Source: Caldilineaceae bacterium (GTDB taxonomy: Bacteria; Chloroflexota; Anaerolineae; Caldilineales; Caldilineaceae). From it: DNA of 64,000 nucleotides. The translations under genes and the position numbers were made by a program. Under the pieces are notes generated by a model that was not told the origin of the DNA, made no database searches, and saw nothing but the letters and a program-made list of their open reading frames with translations. Of the stretch, positions 48,392 to 59,499 are shown piece by piece. The stretch lies in the NCBI GenBank assembly GCA_019637695.1, contig JAHBVG010000017.1, forward strand, positions 1 to 64,000. Direction: 5' to 3'. Within the stretch, counting starts at the first letter, position 1. Each line of letters begins with the position of its first letter.

Positions 48392-50101
48392 TTACAGATC
48401 CGTCACACAGCCCAGCGACGCCGAGGAGACCGTTTTGATGTACTTGTACAACACACCGCTGGTAGCCCGATACGGTGGAGCAATCCACGCGGCGCGGCGG
48501 CGTTCGATCTCGGCTTCGTCCAGCGCCACCGAAAGCTCGTTGCTTTCGGCGTCGATGGTGATAATGTCGCCGTTCTGCACCAGCGCCAGCAGACCGCCCT
48601 CCTGCGCTTCGGGGGTGATGTGGCCGACCACAAAGCCATGCGTACCGCCGGAGAAGCGGCCATCGGTGATCAGCGCCACGCTCTGGCCCAGCCCCGCGCC
48701 CATGATCATCCCGGTGATCGACAACATCTCGCGCATCCCCGGCCCACCCTTGGGCCCCTCATAGCGGATCACGACCACGTCGCCGTGGGTGACTTCGCCG
48801 TTCTCGATGCCTTTGAGCGTATCCTCTTCGCAATCGTAGACCACCGCCGGGCCAGAGAAGCGCGTGCCCTCCTTGCCGGTGATCTTGGCAACCGCCCCCT
48901 CGGTGGCAAGATTCCCGTAGAGGATGCGCAGATGGCCTGTGGATTTGATAGGGTTGCTGACGGGCATGACGATCTTCTGCTCGGCGTCGAGATCGGGCAG
49001 CGATTCCAAATTCTCGGCCAGCGTCTTGCCGGTGACGGTCATGCAATCGCCGTGGAGCAAGCCCTCGCGCAGCAGCAACTTCTGCACGGCGGGCACGCCG
49101 CCTACTTCCCACAAGTCTTCCATCACATATTTGCCGCTGGGTTTGAGATCAGCCAGCAAGGGCGTGCGGTTGGCGCCCTCCTGGAAATCGTCGATGGTGA
49201 GCGGCACATTGGCGGTCTTGGCAATTGCCATCAAGTGCAACACCGCGTTGGTCGATCCGCCCAGCGCCATGACGATGGTGATTGCGTTCTCAAACGCCTT
49301 GCGCGTGAGGATGTCGAGCGGTTTGATGTCATGTTCGAGCAAATGCAGGATGGCCGGGCCGATCTGCAAACATTCGGCCTCTTTCTCGTCGCTGGTGGCC
49401 GGGTAGGATGAACTATTGGGCAGACTCATGCCCAGCGTCTCGATGGCCGAAGCCATGGTGTTGGCCGTGTACATGCCTCCGCACGCGCCAGCGCCGGGGC
49501 AGGCGTTCTGCACCACGGCTTTGAGTTCCTCTTCGCTGATGGTGTGTGCCATATACTGCCCGTACGCCTCAAACGCAGAGACAATGTCGAGCTTGCGCCC
49601 ATCGAGGTGGCCGGGGCGGATGGTGCCGCCGTAGACCATGATGCTAGGCCGGTTGAGCCGCGCCATCGCCATGAGGACGCCGGGCATGTTTTTGTCGCAG
49701 CCAGGGAGCGAAATGTTGGCGTCGTACCATTGCGCGCCCATCACCGTTTCGATGGAATCGGCGATCACATCGCGCGAGACAAGCGAATACTTCATCCCCG
49801 CCGTGCCCATGGAGATGCCATCGCTGACGCCGATGGTGTGGAAGACAAGGCCGACCATGCCGGCGTCGTCCACACCCTGTTTCACACGGCGGGCCAGGGC
49901 GTTGAGGTGCATGTTGCAGGTGTTGCCGTCCCAGCCCATGCTGGCAATGCCGACCTGCGGCTTGTGCATATCCTCTTCGGTAAGCCCCACGCCGTAGAGC
50001 ATGGCCTGCGATCCCACTTGAGATCGCACCTGGGTCAACTGGCGGCTATACTTGTTCAGATCGCTCTTCACGGCGGTCCCATTGGTTGTTGTGGTCATCA
50101 T
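48392..50101 (-). CDS. ilvD: Dihydroxy-acid dehydratase
   Basis: IlvD makes 2-oxo acids in isoleucine and valine synthesis with an iron-sulfur cluster. The cluster cysteines are in [15 protein letters not shown] and [12 protein letters not shown], plus one near DGNTCNMHL. The length of 569 is normal. An AAAGAAGAG ribosome site precedes the ATG. It begins the branched-chain amino-acid block. Confidence 0.97.
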   Translation of the reverse strand: MMTTTTNGTAVKSDLNKYSRQLTQVRSQVGSQAMLYGVGLTEEDMHKPQVGIASMGWDGNTCNMHLNALARRVKQGVDDAGMVGLVFHTIGVSDGISMGTAGMKYSLVSRDVIADSIETVMGAQWYDANISLPGCDKNMPGVLMAMARLNRPSIMVYGGTIRPGHLDGRKLDIVSAFEAYGQYMAHTISEEELKAVVQNACPGAGACGGMYTANTMASAIETLGMSLPNSSSYPATSDEKEAECLQIGPAILHLLEHDIKPLDILTRKAFENAITIVMALGGSTNAVLHLMAIAKTANVPLTIDDFQEGANRTPLLADLKPSGKYVMEDLWEVGGVPAVQKLLLREGLLHGDCMTVTGKTLAENLESLPDLDAEQKIVMPVSNPIKSTGHLRILYGNLATEGAVAKITGKEGTRFSGPAVVYDCEEDTLKGIENGEVTHGDVVVIRYEGPKGGPGMREMLSITGMIMGAGLGQSVALITDGRFSGGTHGFVVGHITPEAQEGGLLALVQNGDIITIDAESNELSVALDEAEIERRRAAWIAPPYRATSGVLYKYIKTVSSASLGCVTDL

Positions 50102-50128
50102 ACTCTTCTTTCGGTTGCAGAGGATTGA

Positions 50129-50157
50129 TTGTTTCGTCGATCAAAACATGCTAAGAT
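50129..50157 (+). promoter_or_regulatory. Candidate promoter of uma2
   Basis: TTGTTT and TAAGAT are spaced by 17 bases, 45 bases upstream of the ATG. Confidence 0.45.
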
Positions 50158-50202
50158 AGTCATATATTGTGCGTATGGATTGAATTGTGAGGTGAATTCG
50201 CT

Positions 50203-50808
50203 ATGTCACTGATCTTGCCAGAGGCCATCTCCACACAAGATGAGGATCGACTCTACACTGCCGACGAACTGCTCACCATCTCAGCCAGGGACGATAATCG
50301 CTACGAACTGATTCACGGGAGGTTGAAGATTATGCCACCTGCAGGCGCTGAACATGGTGATTTTGCAATGAGTATCGGCGGCTGGATGCGAGTTTATGCT
50401 GATCAGAACGACTTGGGTAAGGTTTTTGCCGCTGAAACCGGATTTGTATTGGAAACCAACCCCGATCTTGTGCGAGCGCCTGATACAGGATTTGTAGACA
50501 AGACCCGCCTTGCAAAGGGATTGACGAGCAAATACTTCCCCGGTGCGCCAGACCTGGCTGTCGAGGTGGTCTCGCCCAACGATACCCTCAGCGAAGTCCA
50601 GGACAAGATCCAGGATTGGCTCAACCACGGCACACGGTTGGTCTGGGTTGTCGATCCCAAAACCCGCACAGTCACCGTCTACCGTCCCGACGGAACGGCC
50701 AACGTCCTCAAGGCCAAAGATACACTTGACGGCGAGGATGTTCTCCCCGGATTCGCGTTTCCGCTAGTGAAGCTGTTCGGGGAATCGGGATTGGTGACTG
50801 GTGATTAG
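50203..50808 (+). CDS. Uma2-family (DUF820) nuclease-like protein
   Basis: The 201-residue protein has the PD-(D/E)xK-like pattern of Uma2: RYELIHGRLKIMPP, APDTGFVDK and PDLAVEVVSPNDTLSEVQDK. Uma2 genes are very abundant in cyanobacteria and Chloroflexota, and their role is unclear. A GAGGTG ribosome site precedes the ATG. The last residues (GESGLVTGD) and the stop codon are encoded by a heptamer array. Confidence 0.9.
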   Translation: MSLILPEAISTQDEDRLYTADELLTISARDDNRYELIHGRLKIMPPAGAEHGDFAMSIGGWMRVYADQNDLGKVFAAETGFVLETNPDLVRAPDTGFVDKTRLAKGLTSKYFPGAPDLAVEVVSPNDTLSEVQDKIQDWLNHGTRLVWVVDPKTRTVTVYRPDGTANVLKAKDTLDGEDVLPGFAFPLVKLFGESGLVTGD

Positions 50809-50872
50809 GGATTGGGCTTCGTGTGGAGATCCAATTCCCAGTCACCAATCCCTAATCACCAATCACCTCTAG
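50784..50872. repeat. Inverted heptamer arrays between uma2 and cimA
   Basis: GGGATTGGTGACTGGTGATT at 50789-50808 faces its complement at about 50838-50866. Each arm carries the stop codon of its own gene. Confidence 0.88.
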
Positions 50873-52497
50873 ACCGCAGCCGCAACCCTGTTGACCCCGC
50901 CGCCGTCGTAATCGCTCTCTTTGTCGTAGAGCAGAAAATATTCCACCGAATCAGCCAGGGCATGCCAGCTTGCCTCGATAATGTTGCTGCTAGCGCCCAC
51001 CGTACTCCAGATACGTTCGCCGTCGGTGCTGTCGATGAGGACGCGCACACTGGCGGCGGTGGCGCTGCCGCTATCCAAAATTCGGACTTTGTAGTCCTTC
51101 AACTGCATTTTGTAGATGTTGGGATAGACGCGCTGTAACGCCTTGCGCAGTGCGCCATCCAGCGCGTTGACCGGGCCGTTGCCGTCCGAGACCTCGTGGT
51201 AGATGCGCTCGCCAATGCGAACTTTGACCGTCGCTTCTGAGAACATGCCGCGTCCCTGTCGATGTTCCACATTGGCGGTGTAATCGATCAGCTCGAAGGG
51301 TGGCAGATAACCGAGGCGAGAGCGGCGCAGCATCAATTCCACGCTGGCTTCGGCGCTTTCAAAGGCAAAGCCAGCGTTTTCGAGTTCCTTGATGCGAGCG
51401 AGGATTCTGCGTTCTTCTTCTGGCGTCAACCCTTCCAGCCCAAATTCGCGACGCTTGACGGCGATGTTGTCCTTGCCGCTCAACTCGCTGACGAGGACAC
51501 GCGTCTGGTTGCCCACTGCCGCAGGATCAACGTGCTGATAAGTCATTACATTTTTGACCACGGCGTTGACGTGTGTGCCGCCCTTGTGGGCAAAGGCGCT
51601 CAAGCCGACGAAGGGTTGATGCGTATCGGGGTTGAGGTTGGCCAATTCGCTGACAAAGTGGCTGAGCTCCGTCAGCCCCTTCAATCCTTCGGGCGAGATC
51701 ACCTCATAGCCCATCTTCAGTTGCAGATCGGCGATGACGCTGATCAGATCGGCGTTGCCGCAACGTTCGCCGTAGCCGTTGATCGTCCCCTGGATGTGGT
51801 TGCATCCGCTGCGCACGGCTTGCAGTGTATTTGCCACACCCGTGCCGCCGTCGTTGTGGGCGTGGATGCCCAGCGTGATGGGAAGTTGCAAGTTGCGAGT
51901 TGCGAATTGCGCGCGGATCTCTTCGACGATCTCAGCGACTTCCCAGGGCAGCGTACCCCCATTCGTATCGCAGAGGATCACCGAATCCGCGCCGCCGATC
52001 ACCGCAGCTTTGAGCGTTGCCAGCGCGTACTCAGGATTGGCGCGGTAGCCGTCGAAGAAGTGTTCGGCGTCGTAGATCACCTCTTTGTCCTGCGATTTGA
52101 GATACGAGACCGAATCTTGAATCATGCGCAGATTCTCTTCGGGCGATGTGCGCAACACATCGGAGACATGCAGATCCCAGCTCTTGCCGAAGATGGTCAC
52201 CACTGGCGTATTGGCGCGGATCAGCAATTGGATCTGCGCATCATCCTGGGCCTTGACGCCAACCTTGCAGGTCGAGCCGAAGGCTGCAACCCTGGCCCGT
52301 TTCAGCTTCAATTCTGTGGCGGCGCGCTCGAAGAATTCCATATCCTTGGGGTTGGAGCCAGGCCAACCTCCCTCAATATAATCCACCCCGAATTCGTCCA
52401 GTCGAGCCGCGATCCGCAATTTATCGTCACAGCTAAACGAGACACCCTCTCCCTGGGTGCCGTCGCGCAGCGTGGTGTCGTAGAGTTGTATAGACAT
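50869..52497 (-). CDS. cimA: Citramalate synthase
   Basis: CimA condenses pyruvate with acetyl-CoA to citramalate, the first step of isoleucine synthesis that bypasses threonine. The 542 residues begin with YDTTLRDGTQGEG; metal and substrate motifs include GIHAHNDGGTGVANTL and GYGERCGNADL. The C-terminal regulatory domain typical of cimA/leuA is present. Residues near RAQFATRNLQLPITLG are encoded by four heptamers (51888-51919). An AGAGGTAG ribosome site decides the start. Confidence 0.95.
   Translation of the reverse strand: MSIQLYDTTLRDGTQGEGVSFSCDDKLRIAARLDEFGVDYIEGGWPGSNPKDMEFFERAATELKLKRARVAAFGSTCKVGVKAQDDAQIQLLIRANTPVVTIFGKSWDLHVSDVLRTSPEENLRMIQDSVSYLKSQDKEVIYDAEHFFDGYRANPEYALATLKAAVIGGADSVILCDTNGGTLPWEVAEIVEEIRAQFATRNLQLPITLGIHAHNDGGTGVANTLQAVRSGCNHIQGTINGYGERCGNADLISVIADLQLKMGYEVISPEGLKGLTELSHFVSELANLNPDTHQPFVGLSAFAHKGGTHVNAVVKNVMTYQHVDPAAVGNQTRVLVSELSGKDNIAVKRREFGLEGLTPEEERRILARIKELENAGFAFESAEASVELMLRRSRLGYLPPFELIDYTANVEHRQGRGMFSEATVKVRIGERIYHEVSDGNGPVNALDGALRKALQRVYPNIYKMQLKDYKVRILDSGSATAASVRVLIDSTDGERIWSTVGASSNIIEASWHALADSVEYFLLYDKESDYDGGGVNRVAAAV
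51888..51919. repeat. GTTGCGA heptamers inside cimA
   Basis: Units GTTGCAA, GTTGCGA, GTTGCGA and ATTGCGC lie in frame and encode ATRNLQL just before a conserved strand. Confidence 0.6.
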
Positions 52498-52518
52498 TAA
52501 GACTACCTCTTTGGTTTG

Positions 52519-52624
52519 GAGAAAATGAGTAAGGAGTAATGAGTAAGGTTTCGTAGAGGAAAGGACTCCAACCAATGGAGTCCTTGTGTCAACAAAAATT
52601 ACTCCTTACTCATTATTTTCTTCA
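52519..52624. repeat. Nested inverted repeat with GAGTAAG arms
   Basis: Outer arms of GAGTAAG/GAGTAAT units (about 52524-52546 and 52598-52616) enclose an inner hairpin, AAGGACTCCA with its complement (about 52560-52586). It lies between the HAD gene stop and the cimA start. Confidence 0.85.
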
Positions 52625-53395
52625 CAACTTTTCCACTAGATCCGCCAGACTCTCGAAGATCTGATCCGGCCAGATGGCGCGACCCAGATCCTCGCGGCGG
52701 AATTTGCCGGTCTTGACCAGCCAGCCCTGTGCGCCCATCCGCTGTGCGCCGCGCACGTCTGCTTCAATATCATCGCCGATGACGGCGACGCGGTGGGGCG
52801 GCAACTGCATGTGGCTCAACACCAGATTGAAGTAAGCGCTGCTCGGCTTGCCTACCACAACCGCCCCGGTATCTGCCGCATATTCCAGCGCCCCCACAAA
52901 GGGACCGGCATCCATGAAGAGTCCTTCTTCGGTGCGCCAGAAGCGACGCTTGTGCAGCGCCACCAACTGCGCGCCGTTGAGCAGAGCGCGGAAGGCCGTA
53001 TTCAGGCGAGGAAACGAGAATCCTGCGCCCAGATCACCCACAACCACAAACTGTGGGTTGATCTCATCCACGTCGATGCCAGCGAACTCCTGTTGGGCAT
53101 CGGGCATCAGCAGTGGATAGTAGGTCTCGGCTTTTTGGCTGCGCAGATATTGCGCCGCGACATAGGTCGCATTGAACAACTGGTCAATATCAATCGGGAT
53201 CCCCATCTGCTGCATTCGTTCGGCAAGCGTATACCGGCAGTAGATGGTGGAATTGGTCATAAAACTGTGAGCAATGTCCCGGGCGCGCAGCGTTTGTAAC
53301 GCTTCAAGCGCGCCCGGTATCACCTCATTGCCACGTGTCACAACGCCGTCGATGTCAATGATCAGGCCATCGATAGACGAAAGGAGAGCGGACAC
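52622..53395 (-). CDS. HAD-superfamily phosphatase (class IIA, pyrophosphatase-like)
   Basis: The 257-residue protein has HAD motif I with D14 and D16 ([13 protein letters not shown]), motif II TNSTIYC, the class IIA cap and motif [22 protein letters not shown]. It resembles the NagD/LHPP group. A GTG at 53395 with AAAGGAT upstream is chosen; the frame is open further upstream but only through a repeat block. Confidence 0.88.
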   Translation of the reverse strand: MSALLSSIDGLIIDIDGVVTRGNEVIPGALEALQTLRARDIAHSFMTNSTIYCRYTLAERMQQMGIPIDIDQLFNATYVAAQYLRSQKAETYYPLLMPDAQQEFAGIDVDEINPQFVVVGDLGAGFSFPRLNTAFRALLNGAQLVALHKRRFWRTEEGLFMDAGPFVGALEYAADTGAVVVGKPSSAYFNLVLSHMQLPPHRVAVIGDDIEADVRGAQRMGAQGWLVKTGKFRREDLGRAIWPDQIFESLADLVEKL

Positions 53396-53412
53396 TGGCA
53401 GATCCTTTCTGT

Positions 53413-53562
53413 GGAAGATTAGGGATTGGGGACTGGGGATCGGGAGCAGTATCCGAAATCCCTTAATCGCGCCGACCGCAGCGGTCGGAAACCGCTTCCA
53501 ATAAGCGATTAGGAGATTAAGGGATTTCAGACCCTTGACACGATCCCCAGTCCCCAATCACC
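53413..53562. repeat. Nested inverted element between ppc and the HAD gene
   Basis: Outer arms GATTGGGGACTGGGGATCG and its complement enclose inner arms around CCGAAATCCCTTAATCGC and its near complement. A central hairpin GACCGCAGCGGTC sits in the middle. The ppc TGA stop lies in the outer arm. A related element is at 61390. Confidence 0.88.
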
Positions 53563-56344
53563 CAGTATTTTGCAATCCAGCCGCGATGCCGTTGACCGAC
53601 AAGAGGATCGCCTGGCGTAGATCGCCTTCCAATCGCGGGTTTTGACGCAGCCGTTGGAGCAGGGCGACCTGGATGTAGTTCAACGGATCAACGTAAGGGT
53701 TGCGCAGTGTAATGCTCCGCTGCAACCAGGGTTCATTGTCCAAAATATCAGTCTGCCGGGTGATACTTAGGATCACCCGTTCGGTTCGTTGAAATTCCTC
53801 GTTGACGTCGCCGAAAATAATACCGCCAGTGGTCTCGTCGGTGAGTTGTGCGTAGGTTTCAGCGATCTTCATATCGGCGCGGCGGAGGCTGAACTGGGCT
53901 CTGTCAATCACCGTGCGGAAGAAAGGCCAGGTCTGGTACATCTCTTGTAACACGGCCAGCCGTTCCTCTGTGGACTTTTCGCAGACCCAGGAATCAATGC
54001 CGGTGCCCAACCCGTACCACCCTGTTAGGTTAACACGCGATTGGGTCCAGGCAAAAACCCAGGGGATCGCGCGCAGATCGCTGACGCCGCTCGTCTGCTT
54101 GCGTTTGGCCGGGCGCGAACCAATATTCAAATGGCTGATCTGATCGATGGGCGTCGCCTCGTGGAAGTAGCGCAGAAAGTCCTCGTCTTCGATCAGGCTG
54201 CGGTACTTACGTTCGGCGCGCCGGCTGACCTCGTCCATGATCGGTCCCCATTCGCTTTCGCGCTCGTAACGAGGACGTTTGCCGCTGGTCATCAGCACTG
54301 CATTCACCAATTGCTCTAAATGGCGGTGGCCAATTTCTCGGCTGGCGTAGCGATTGGAGATCACTTCTCCCTGCTCAGTCACCTTGATCCGTCCGCGCAC
54401 CGATTCCGGCGGCTGCGCCAGGATGGCCCGGTTGGCCGGTCCGCCGCCGCGACCAATCGATCCGCCGCGGCCGTGGAAGAGGGTCAAGCGCACGCGATGT
54501 TCATCACAGATGCGGGCCAGGGCGCGCTGCGCCTGATATAGCATCCAATTGGCGCGCAAGTAGCCGCCATCCTTGTTCGAGTCGCTGTATCCAATCATGA
54601 TCTGCTGCTGGCGTCCGCGCTGGGCTAGATGCTCCTGATAGATCGGAATCTGGAAGAGACGACTCATGATTTGGGGCGCGTTTTGTAGATCCTCAATCGT
54701 CTCGAAGAGAGGAACCACATCGATCTGCCCAAAGAGGCCGGCATCTTTGGCCAGCACCAATACTTCGAGCATGTGGCTCACCGACGTCGTCATGCTGATG
54801 ATGTAACTCTGAATCGCCTGTACGCCTACCTGGTTATGCGCCTTGCGGATCAGCCGGAAGAGGCCGATGGTCTCGTTGGTGGCTTCGCTAAAATCGAGGC
54901 GTGCTGTCAACGGGCGTGGGCTGCTGAGTTCTTCCTCAAGCAGGCTGACTTTGTCCTCTTCAGACATGCCCAGGTAATCGAAGGCTGGGTAGCGACGGTT
55001 GTAGTACCGATCCATGATTTCGGCCAGGGCCTGACGATGTCGATCCGAATGCTGGCGGATGTCCAACGTAGCCAGATGGAAACCAAAGATGCGCGCCTGA
55101 CGCACAAGATTGGCGAAGCGTCCTTCGGCGAGCCGTTCACCTTTGTTCTGGCGCAGACTATCTTGCACGACGAGTAGATCGCGCAAGAATTCAGTTGATG
55201 TGCCATAGGCGCGCAGATTGGGCGACTGCTTGTCCCAGGGTTGCTCGTTCTGACGCATGGTTGCCAGCAATCGCCGGTAGATGAGGATCATCTTCTGGCG
55301 ATACGGTTCCAGCCGGAACCGCTCCAGCACATCCAATTCTTCGGGCGGCACCAGATCGAAGTCGCGGCGCAGACTCTCCTGAAATTCCTGCGAAAAGGTC
55401 ATGCGTGTGCGCGCCATACTCAAATGGCCGTAGAGATTTTCCACAGCCTGTGTGTAAAGTTTGAGTACAGTACTCTTCTGCTCACGCAAGGCGGCTTCGG
55501 TCATTTCCAGGGTGACAAAGGGATTGCCATCGCGGTCGCCGCCCATCCACGAACCGTAGCGTAAAAAGACGGGGATCGTGAATTTTTCCTCTGGGTAGTA
55601 CGCGCGCAGCGCCTTTTCCATTTCCTGATAGATGCGCGGCACCAGCGTAAAGAGGCTGTTTTCAAAATAATAGAGACCCTGGCGCACTTCGTCCAGGACA
55701 GTAGGCCGACGGTCGCGTGTCTCGTCGGTCTGCCAAAGACCCACAATGATCTCGCGGATGCGCTCGTTGATCTCGGCTTCTTCTTCGGGCAGCAGATGGC
55801 GTACATCGAGGTCGAAAAGATGCTGGGCCAGGGCTTTATGCTTGAGGAGCATTGTGCGCCGCTTCGCCTCTGTTGGGTGGGCTGTAAAGACGGGCATGAT
55901 GAAGAGATCGTCGAGCAGATCGCGCACTTCCTCTGCGCTACAGCCTTCCTCGCGCAGGTTTTTGATGGCGGCGGCGATGGTCTCGCGCATGGGTTTGCCT
56001 TCGCGCTGGGCCTGCTCTGCACGCTCGCGCAGCACGCGCACACGTTGCTGTTCCTCGGCCAGGTTGACCAACTGAAAGTAGCTGGTGAAGGCTTTGAGTA
56101 AAGCGCGCGTCTGATCCAAATTCTGGACGAGATCCCTTGTTTTGGCGACAATGAGCGCGCCGGCCTCCTCATCGCCGCTGCGTTGCGCTTTGGATAGGGC
56201 GCGGATCTCCTCCTCCAAATCGAAGATCGCATCTCCTTCCTGTTCGATAATCGTCTCGCCGAGCAGGTTGCCCAACATACGGATCGTCTGGCGCAGGCGT
56301 TCTTGTGAGTCTTCAGCTGGAGATTGAAGGGAAGGTGTCGTCAT
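53558..56344 (-). CDS. ppc: Phosphoenolpyruvate carboxylase
   Basis: Ppc carboxylates PEP to oxaloacetate, refilling the TCA cycle. The 928 residues contain the catalytic His156 ([12 protein letters not shown]), [31 protein letters not shown] and [20 protein letters not shown]. The C-terminal NTG is intact even though its stop codon lies in a heptamer array. Confidence 0.98.
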   Translation of the reverse strand: MTTPSLQSPAEDSQERLRQTIRMLGNLLGETIIEQEGDAIFDLEEEIRALSKAQRSGDEEAGALIVAKTRDLVQNLDQTRALLKAFTSYFQLVNLAEEQQRVRVLRERAEQAQREGKPMRETIAAAIKNLREEGCSAEEVRDLLDDLFIMPVFTAHPTEAKRRTMLLKHKALAQHLFDLDVRHLLPEEEAEINERIREIIVGLWQTDETRDRRPTVLDEVRQGLYYFENSLFTLVPRIYQEMEKALRAYYPEEKFTIPVFLRYGSWMGGDRDGNPFVTLEMTEAALREQKSTVLKLYTQAVENLYGHLSMARTRMTFSQEFQESLRRDFDLVPPEELDVLERFRLEPYRQKMILIYRRLLATMRQNEQPWDKQSPNLRAYGTSTEFLRDLLVVQDSLRQNKGERLAEGRFANLVRQARIFGFHLATLDIRQHSDRHRQALAEIMDRYYNRRYPAFDYLGMSEEDKVSLLEEELSSPRPLTARLDFSEATNETIGLFRLIRKAHNQVGVQAIQSYIISMTTSVSHMLEVLVLAKDAGLFGQIDVVPLFETIEDLQNAPQIMSRLFQIPIYQEHLAQRGRQQQIMIGYSDSNKDGGYLRANWMLYQAQRALARICDEHRVRLTLFHGRGGSIGRGGGPANRAILAQPPESVRGRIKVTEQGEVISNRYASREIGHRHLEQLVNAVLMTSGKRPRYERESEWGPIMDEVSRRAERKYRSLIEDEDFLRYFHEATPIDQISHLNIGSRPAKRKQTSGVSDLRAIPWVFAWTQSRVNLTGWYGLGTGIDSWVCEKSTEERLAVLQEMYQTWPFFRTVIDRAQFSLRRADMKIAETYAQLTDETTGGIIFGDVNEEFQRTERVILSITRQTDILDNEPWLQRSITLRNPYVDPLNYIQVALLQRLRQNPRLEGDLRQAILLSVNGIAAGLQNTG

Positions 56345-56350
56345 AGATGA

Positions 56351-57439
56351 TTACACTTTCAACGCTTCCACCACCAGATTGCCCATCACCTCGGTGCCGA
56401 CAACTTCGGTGCCAGTGTGGGCAATGTCACCGGTACGCACACCCTCGTTGAGGACGGTATCCACGGCGGCTTCGATGGCAGCAGCTTCAGCTTCGAGGCC
56501 CAGACTGTGACGCAGCAGCATGGCGCTGCTCAGGATCGTCGCCAGCGGATTGGAGATGCCGCGGCCGGCAATATCAGGCGCGCTGCCGTGGATCGGCTCA
56601 TAGAGACCGAGGGGCAACTTGTGGCTGTTCATCACGTCTCCCAGGCTGGCCGACGGCAACATGCCCATGGATCCCGCCAGCATCGACGCTTCGTCGGTGA
56701 GGATGTCGCCAAAGAGGTTTTCGCTGACGACTACATCGTAATCGGCCGGGCGACGGATCAGGTGCATCGCCATCGCATCCACCAGCACATGATCCACGCT
56801 CAATTCGGGGTAATCCTTGAGTACATCCACGGTGACGCGTCGCCAGAGCCGAGACGAGGCGAGGACGTTGGCTTTGTCCACGCTGGTCAGCTTCTTGCGC
56901 CGACCCATAGCCGCATCCGCGGCAAGGCGCACCACCCGTTCGATCTCCAGGCGGGTGTAGAGCATGGTATCGTAGGCCTCGTAGCCTTCCTCGCCCGCCT
57001 CTTTGCGCGGACCGAAATAAGCGCCGCCGGTCAACTCGCGCACGACTAGCAGATCGACCCCGGCCAATACTTCCTCTTTGATGGCGCTGGCGCTGATCAA
57101 TTGGGGATGCACCTTCACCGGGCGCAGGTTGGCGAAGAGGTTGAGCGCCTTGCGGATGCCCAACAGCCCGCGTTCCGGGCGATCCGGCGCATTGGGATTG
57201 TCCCATTTGGGGCCGCCCACCGCGCCCAAAAGGACGGCGTCGGCAACTTTACACGCCTCCACCGTTGCATCGGGCAGGCTGGTCCCCTTTTCATCGATGG
57301 CGCAGCCGCCCATCAACTGATGGTCAAAGGTGAAGTTGTGGCCGAACTTCCCCGCCACAGCGGTCAAAATCTTCTTCGCTTCGTTGGTCACTTCCGGCCC
57401 GATGCCGTCGCCGGCGAGGACCACAATGTTGGCGTTCAA
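56351..57439 (-). CDS. leuB: 3-isopropylmalate dehydrogenase
   Basis: LeuB oxidises 3-isopropylmalate in leucine synthesis and, in cimA pathways, also 3-methylmalate. The 362 residues include the start [12 protein letters not shown], substrate Arg positions in LRPVKVHP and [11 protein letters not shown], metal Asp residues in [20 protein letters not shown], and the NAD-type loop [18 protein letters not shown]. The ppc gene begins 6 bases after its stop, so the two are co-transcribed. Confidence 0.97.
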   Translation of the reverse strand: MNANIVVLAGDGIGPEVTNEAKKILTAVAGKFGHNFTFDHQLMGGCAIDEKGTSLPDATVEACKVADAVLLGAVGGPKWDNPNAPDRPERGLLGIRKALNLFANLRPVKVHPQLISASAIKEEVLAGVDLLVVRELTGGAYFGPRKEAGEEGYEAYDTMLYTRLEIERVVRLAADAAMGRRKKLTSVDKANVLASSRLWRRVTVDVLKDYPELSVDHVLVDAMAMHLIRRPADYDVVVSENLFGDILTDEASMLAGSMGMLPSASLGDVMNSHKLPLGLYEPIHGSAPDIAGRGISNPLATILSSAMLLRHSLGLEAEAAAIEAAVDTVLNEGVRTGDIAHTGTEVVGTEVMGNLVVEALKV

Positions 57440-57509
57440 GATACGATCTTCCTTCTGATGAAGCTGGTTATGGTTGGACGTGTTGCATGTTGCGTCAAGC
57501 AGCCACGGA

Positions 57510-58349
57510 TTACTCGGTCCGTGTCGGCGCGGCCAGCGTACCGCCGATCATCTCCACCATAGGCGTACCGTCACGATCCACCCAGACGCCACACTCGCTG
57601 CCGCCCTGGGATGTGTCCAGCGTGACTTCGCTGCCGTCCATACGCAGGGCGGGATGGTAGAATTTCGAGACTTTTTCGGCTTCGCCCACAATGTAATGGC
57701 CGATGAGCGAGCGGCGGAAGCGATCCGCGCTGGTGTTGGGGAAACTGCCGTGGATCAACTGTCCGTTGAAGAAGAGGACATCCCCGGCTTTCATCACCAC
57801 GGGAACGGGGGACATGCCGTCGGGGATGGGCACGGTGACATTGGTGAAGCTGGCGTTGGTATCCGCTTCCACTGTGCAAAGAATGGGCAGTTCATGCGTG
57901 CCGGGGACAATCTGCAAACAGCCGTTTTCTTCGTCGCAGTCGTCCAGCGCCAGCCACGCCGCCATACAGGTTCCCGGCTGCACACGCAGATAGTATTGGT
58001 CCTGATGCAGGGCTTGTCCGCGCGCGCCGGCCGGTTTGAAATAGAGCATGGTCTGCACGGCGTAAGGTTCACTGCCCAACAGCGCCGTCAGCCAACTGCT
58101 GATGCGCGGATCGATCAGCCAATCCAGGCTGATCTGATCCCAGCGGTGCATGTGGATCATGCGCGGATAGCGCTTGAGCGGATCGCTGCTGCCGATGTCC
58201 ACGCCGGCGGTGTCCCCTGGGTAGCTTCCCTTTGCGCGCAGGTCCATGTAGTGGTCCCGGTAGCGCGCAACCTCGTCCGCGCTGAAGAGGCCGCGGGCAA
58301 CGGTGTAGCCCTGTTGCTGAAATTGTTCAATGGCTTGGGTATCGACCAT
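57510..58349 (-). CDS. Phytanoyl-CoA dioxygenase (PhyH) family protein
   Basis: The 279-residue protein has the Fe(II)/2-oxoglutarate pattern: H-x-D in [11 protein letters not shown], distal His in [20 protein letters not shown] and the 2-oxoglutarate Arg after it. Family members hydroxylate lipids, ectoine or natural products; the substrate here is unknown. Confidence 0.9.
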   Translation of the reverse strand: MVDTQAIEQFQQQGYTVARGLFSADEVARYRDHYMDLRAKGSYPGDTAGVDIGSSDPLKRYPRMIHMHRWDQISLDWLIDPRISSWLTALLGSEPYAVQTMLYFKPAGARGQALHQDQYYLRVQPGTCMAAWLALDDCDEENGCLQIVPGTHELPILCTVEADTNASFTNVTVPIPDGMSPVPVVMKAGDVLFFNGQLIHGSFPNTSADRFRRSLIGHYIVGEAEKVSKFYHPALRMDGSEVTLDTSQGGSECGVWVDRDGTPMVEMIGGTLAAPTRTE

Positions 58350-58379
58350 GGGTGAATTCTCCTTTGGGATTGCATTGAA

Positions 58380-58664
58380 TTAGTTGGTGGCAACGTTTTC
58401 CTGAATTTGATCTTCCTGCACCTTCTCTTGAATCCATAAGTTGAGCAGCGTCTGCGTCGATATTCCCCGGTGTTTGGCGATCTGCTGCGCTTTCTCCGCT
58501 AACTTACTATCGAGCGCAAATCTGAAAGATTGTGGCTGAAAGTCTATGTCAAACTCGACAGACTCAGTCTGCTCCCAAAACTCATCCAGACTGTGCGTAT
58601 CCCAAAATTCACCCATCTCCTCATAAGAAGCAGCCTGTGATAAAGAGCTCCTATTTTCGTGCAT
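58380..58664 (-). CDS. Orphan antitoxin, CopG-like
   Basis: The 94-residue protein has SYEEMGEFWDTHSLDEFWEQ, common in antitoxins of the BrnA/CopG group, and a C-terminal ribbon-helix-helix-like segment (SFRFALDSKLAEKAQQIAKH). Its ATG overlaps the end of a toxin remnant by 14 bases, the usual layout of a toxin-antitoxin pair. Confidence 0.82.
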   Translation of the reverse strand: MHENRSSLSQAASYEEMGEFWDTHSLDEFWEQTESVEFDIDFQPQSFRFALDSKLAEKAQQIAKHRGISTQTLLNLWIQEKVQEDQIQENVATN

Positions 58665-58752
58665 AACGCCTCCGTTCCGACTGATCCATATCCCGTGCGG
58701 AAATCACCAATGCTCGTCCATCCTGTTTATGCACACAGAAAGCTCGTAATTT
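58651..58752 (-). pseudogene. C-terminal remnant of a BrnT-like toxin
   Basis: The 33 codons read KLRAFCVHKQDGRALVIS and then ARDMDQSERRRYARK, the conserved end of BrnT/DUF4258-type toxins. They follow directly, in frame, after the TGA of the nucleotidyltransferase gene, with no toxin N-terminus. The toxin appears to have been deleted at its 5' side when the two genes were joined. Confidence 0.7.
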
Positions 58753-59493
58753 TCATAGCTCCACGTCCTGCCGTTCGCCCTCCCACGAGAAGAATCCAGT
58801 GACGCCCAGGATTCTTTGGGCGAATTCCTTCGCACAGGTGAAACGCTGCGCTGGATCTGCCTCAGTATAGAATCGCCGGGCCAGTTCACCTAAAACTGGA
58901 TCCAACGCCGCCAGCGCAGTAATCGTCTTTTTCGCTCGCGGCAGGGGATGATTAGCAGCCAGAAACGCGTATTGGATCATCTGTGGCATGGCCTGCTCCA
59001 ACAAAAAGAGCGCGTTGATCGGATCTTTGGCTTCAATGTCCAGGGCGTCTTCCAGCAAAGTGGCGGCCATATAGCGCTGCATGGTCAGCGCCGCCTCGGA
59101 TAAACCCGGAGGCTGGTGCAGTTCTTGCGCTGCCTCGGCGCGCAAACGCTCTACCACATCGCCCCGGTTGAGGATCACCGCTCCGGTCGCCAGCATGTGC
59201 GCGGTGACGAATCGGCCTTCCTGGCGTTCGTCCACAAAGTAGCGCCGGATCATCTGGGGCGGGTTGACGAAGATCTCCGCAGGGACGCCGTTGAACCAGC
59301 GCTGTGCCCGTTGTCGCCACCCTTGCTCGTGGATCACATAGAGATCGAGATCGCTGGTCGCGTCTCCCTCGCCGCGCAGCACCGAGCCGCTGGCGATGAG
59401 GCCGACGGGATTATAGCGTTCGATGATGTAATCAACCGCCTGTTTCAAAGCTGTGGTATAGGGTTCGTGCAAAGGCGGAAAGTGGAGATCCAT
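58753..59493 (-). CDS. Nucleotidyltransferase-domain protein
   Basis: The 246-residue protein has a Pol-beta-type nucleotidyltransferase motif GSVLRGEGDATSDLDLYVI at about residues 36-54, then an all-helical HEPN-like half (TMQRYMAATLLEDALDIE, INALFLLEQAMPQMIQY). Related proteins modify small molecules or act in toxin-antitoxin sets. It starts 6 bases after the methyltransferase stop. Confidence 0.85.
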   Translation of the reverse strand: MDLHFPPLHEPYTTALKQAVDYIIERYNPVGLIASGSVLRGEGDATSDLDLYVIHEQGWRQRAQRWFNGVPAEIFVNPPQMIRRYFVDERQEGRFVTAHMLATGAVILNRGDVVERLRAEAAQELHQPPGLSEAALTMQRYMAATLLEDALDIEAKDPINALFLLEQAMPQMIQYAFLAANHPLPRAKKTITALAALDPVLGELARRFYTEADPAQRFTCAKEFAQRILGVTGFFSWEGERQDVEL

Positions 59494-59499
59494 GATCGG

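Noticed and set aside
51262..52500. 412-codon plus-strand frame opposite cimA
   Set aside because: Antisense shadow of citramalate synthase.
53396..53557. N-terminal extension of the HAD protein through the nested repeat
   Set aside because: It is encoded by a non-coding composite repeat; HAD motif I starts right after the GTG at 53395.
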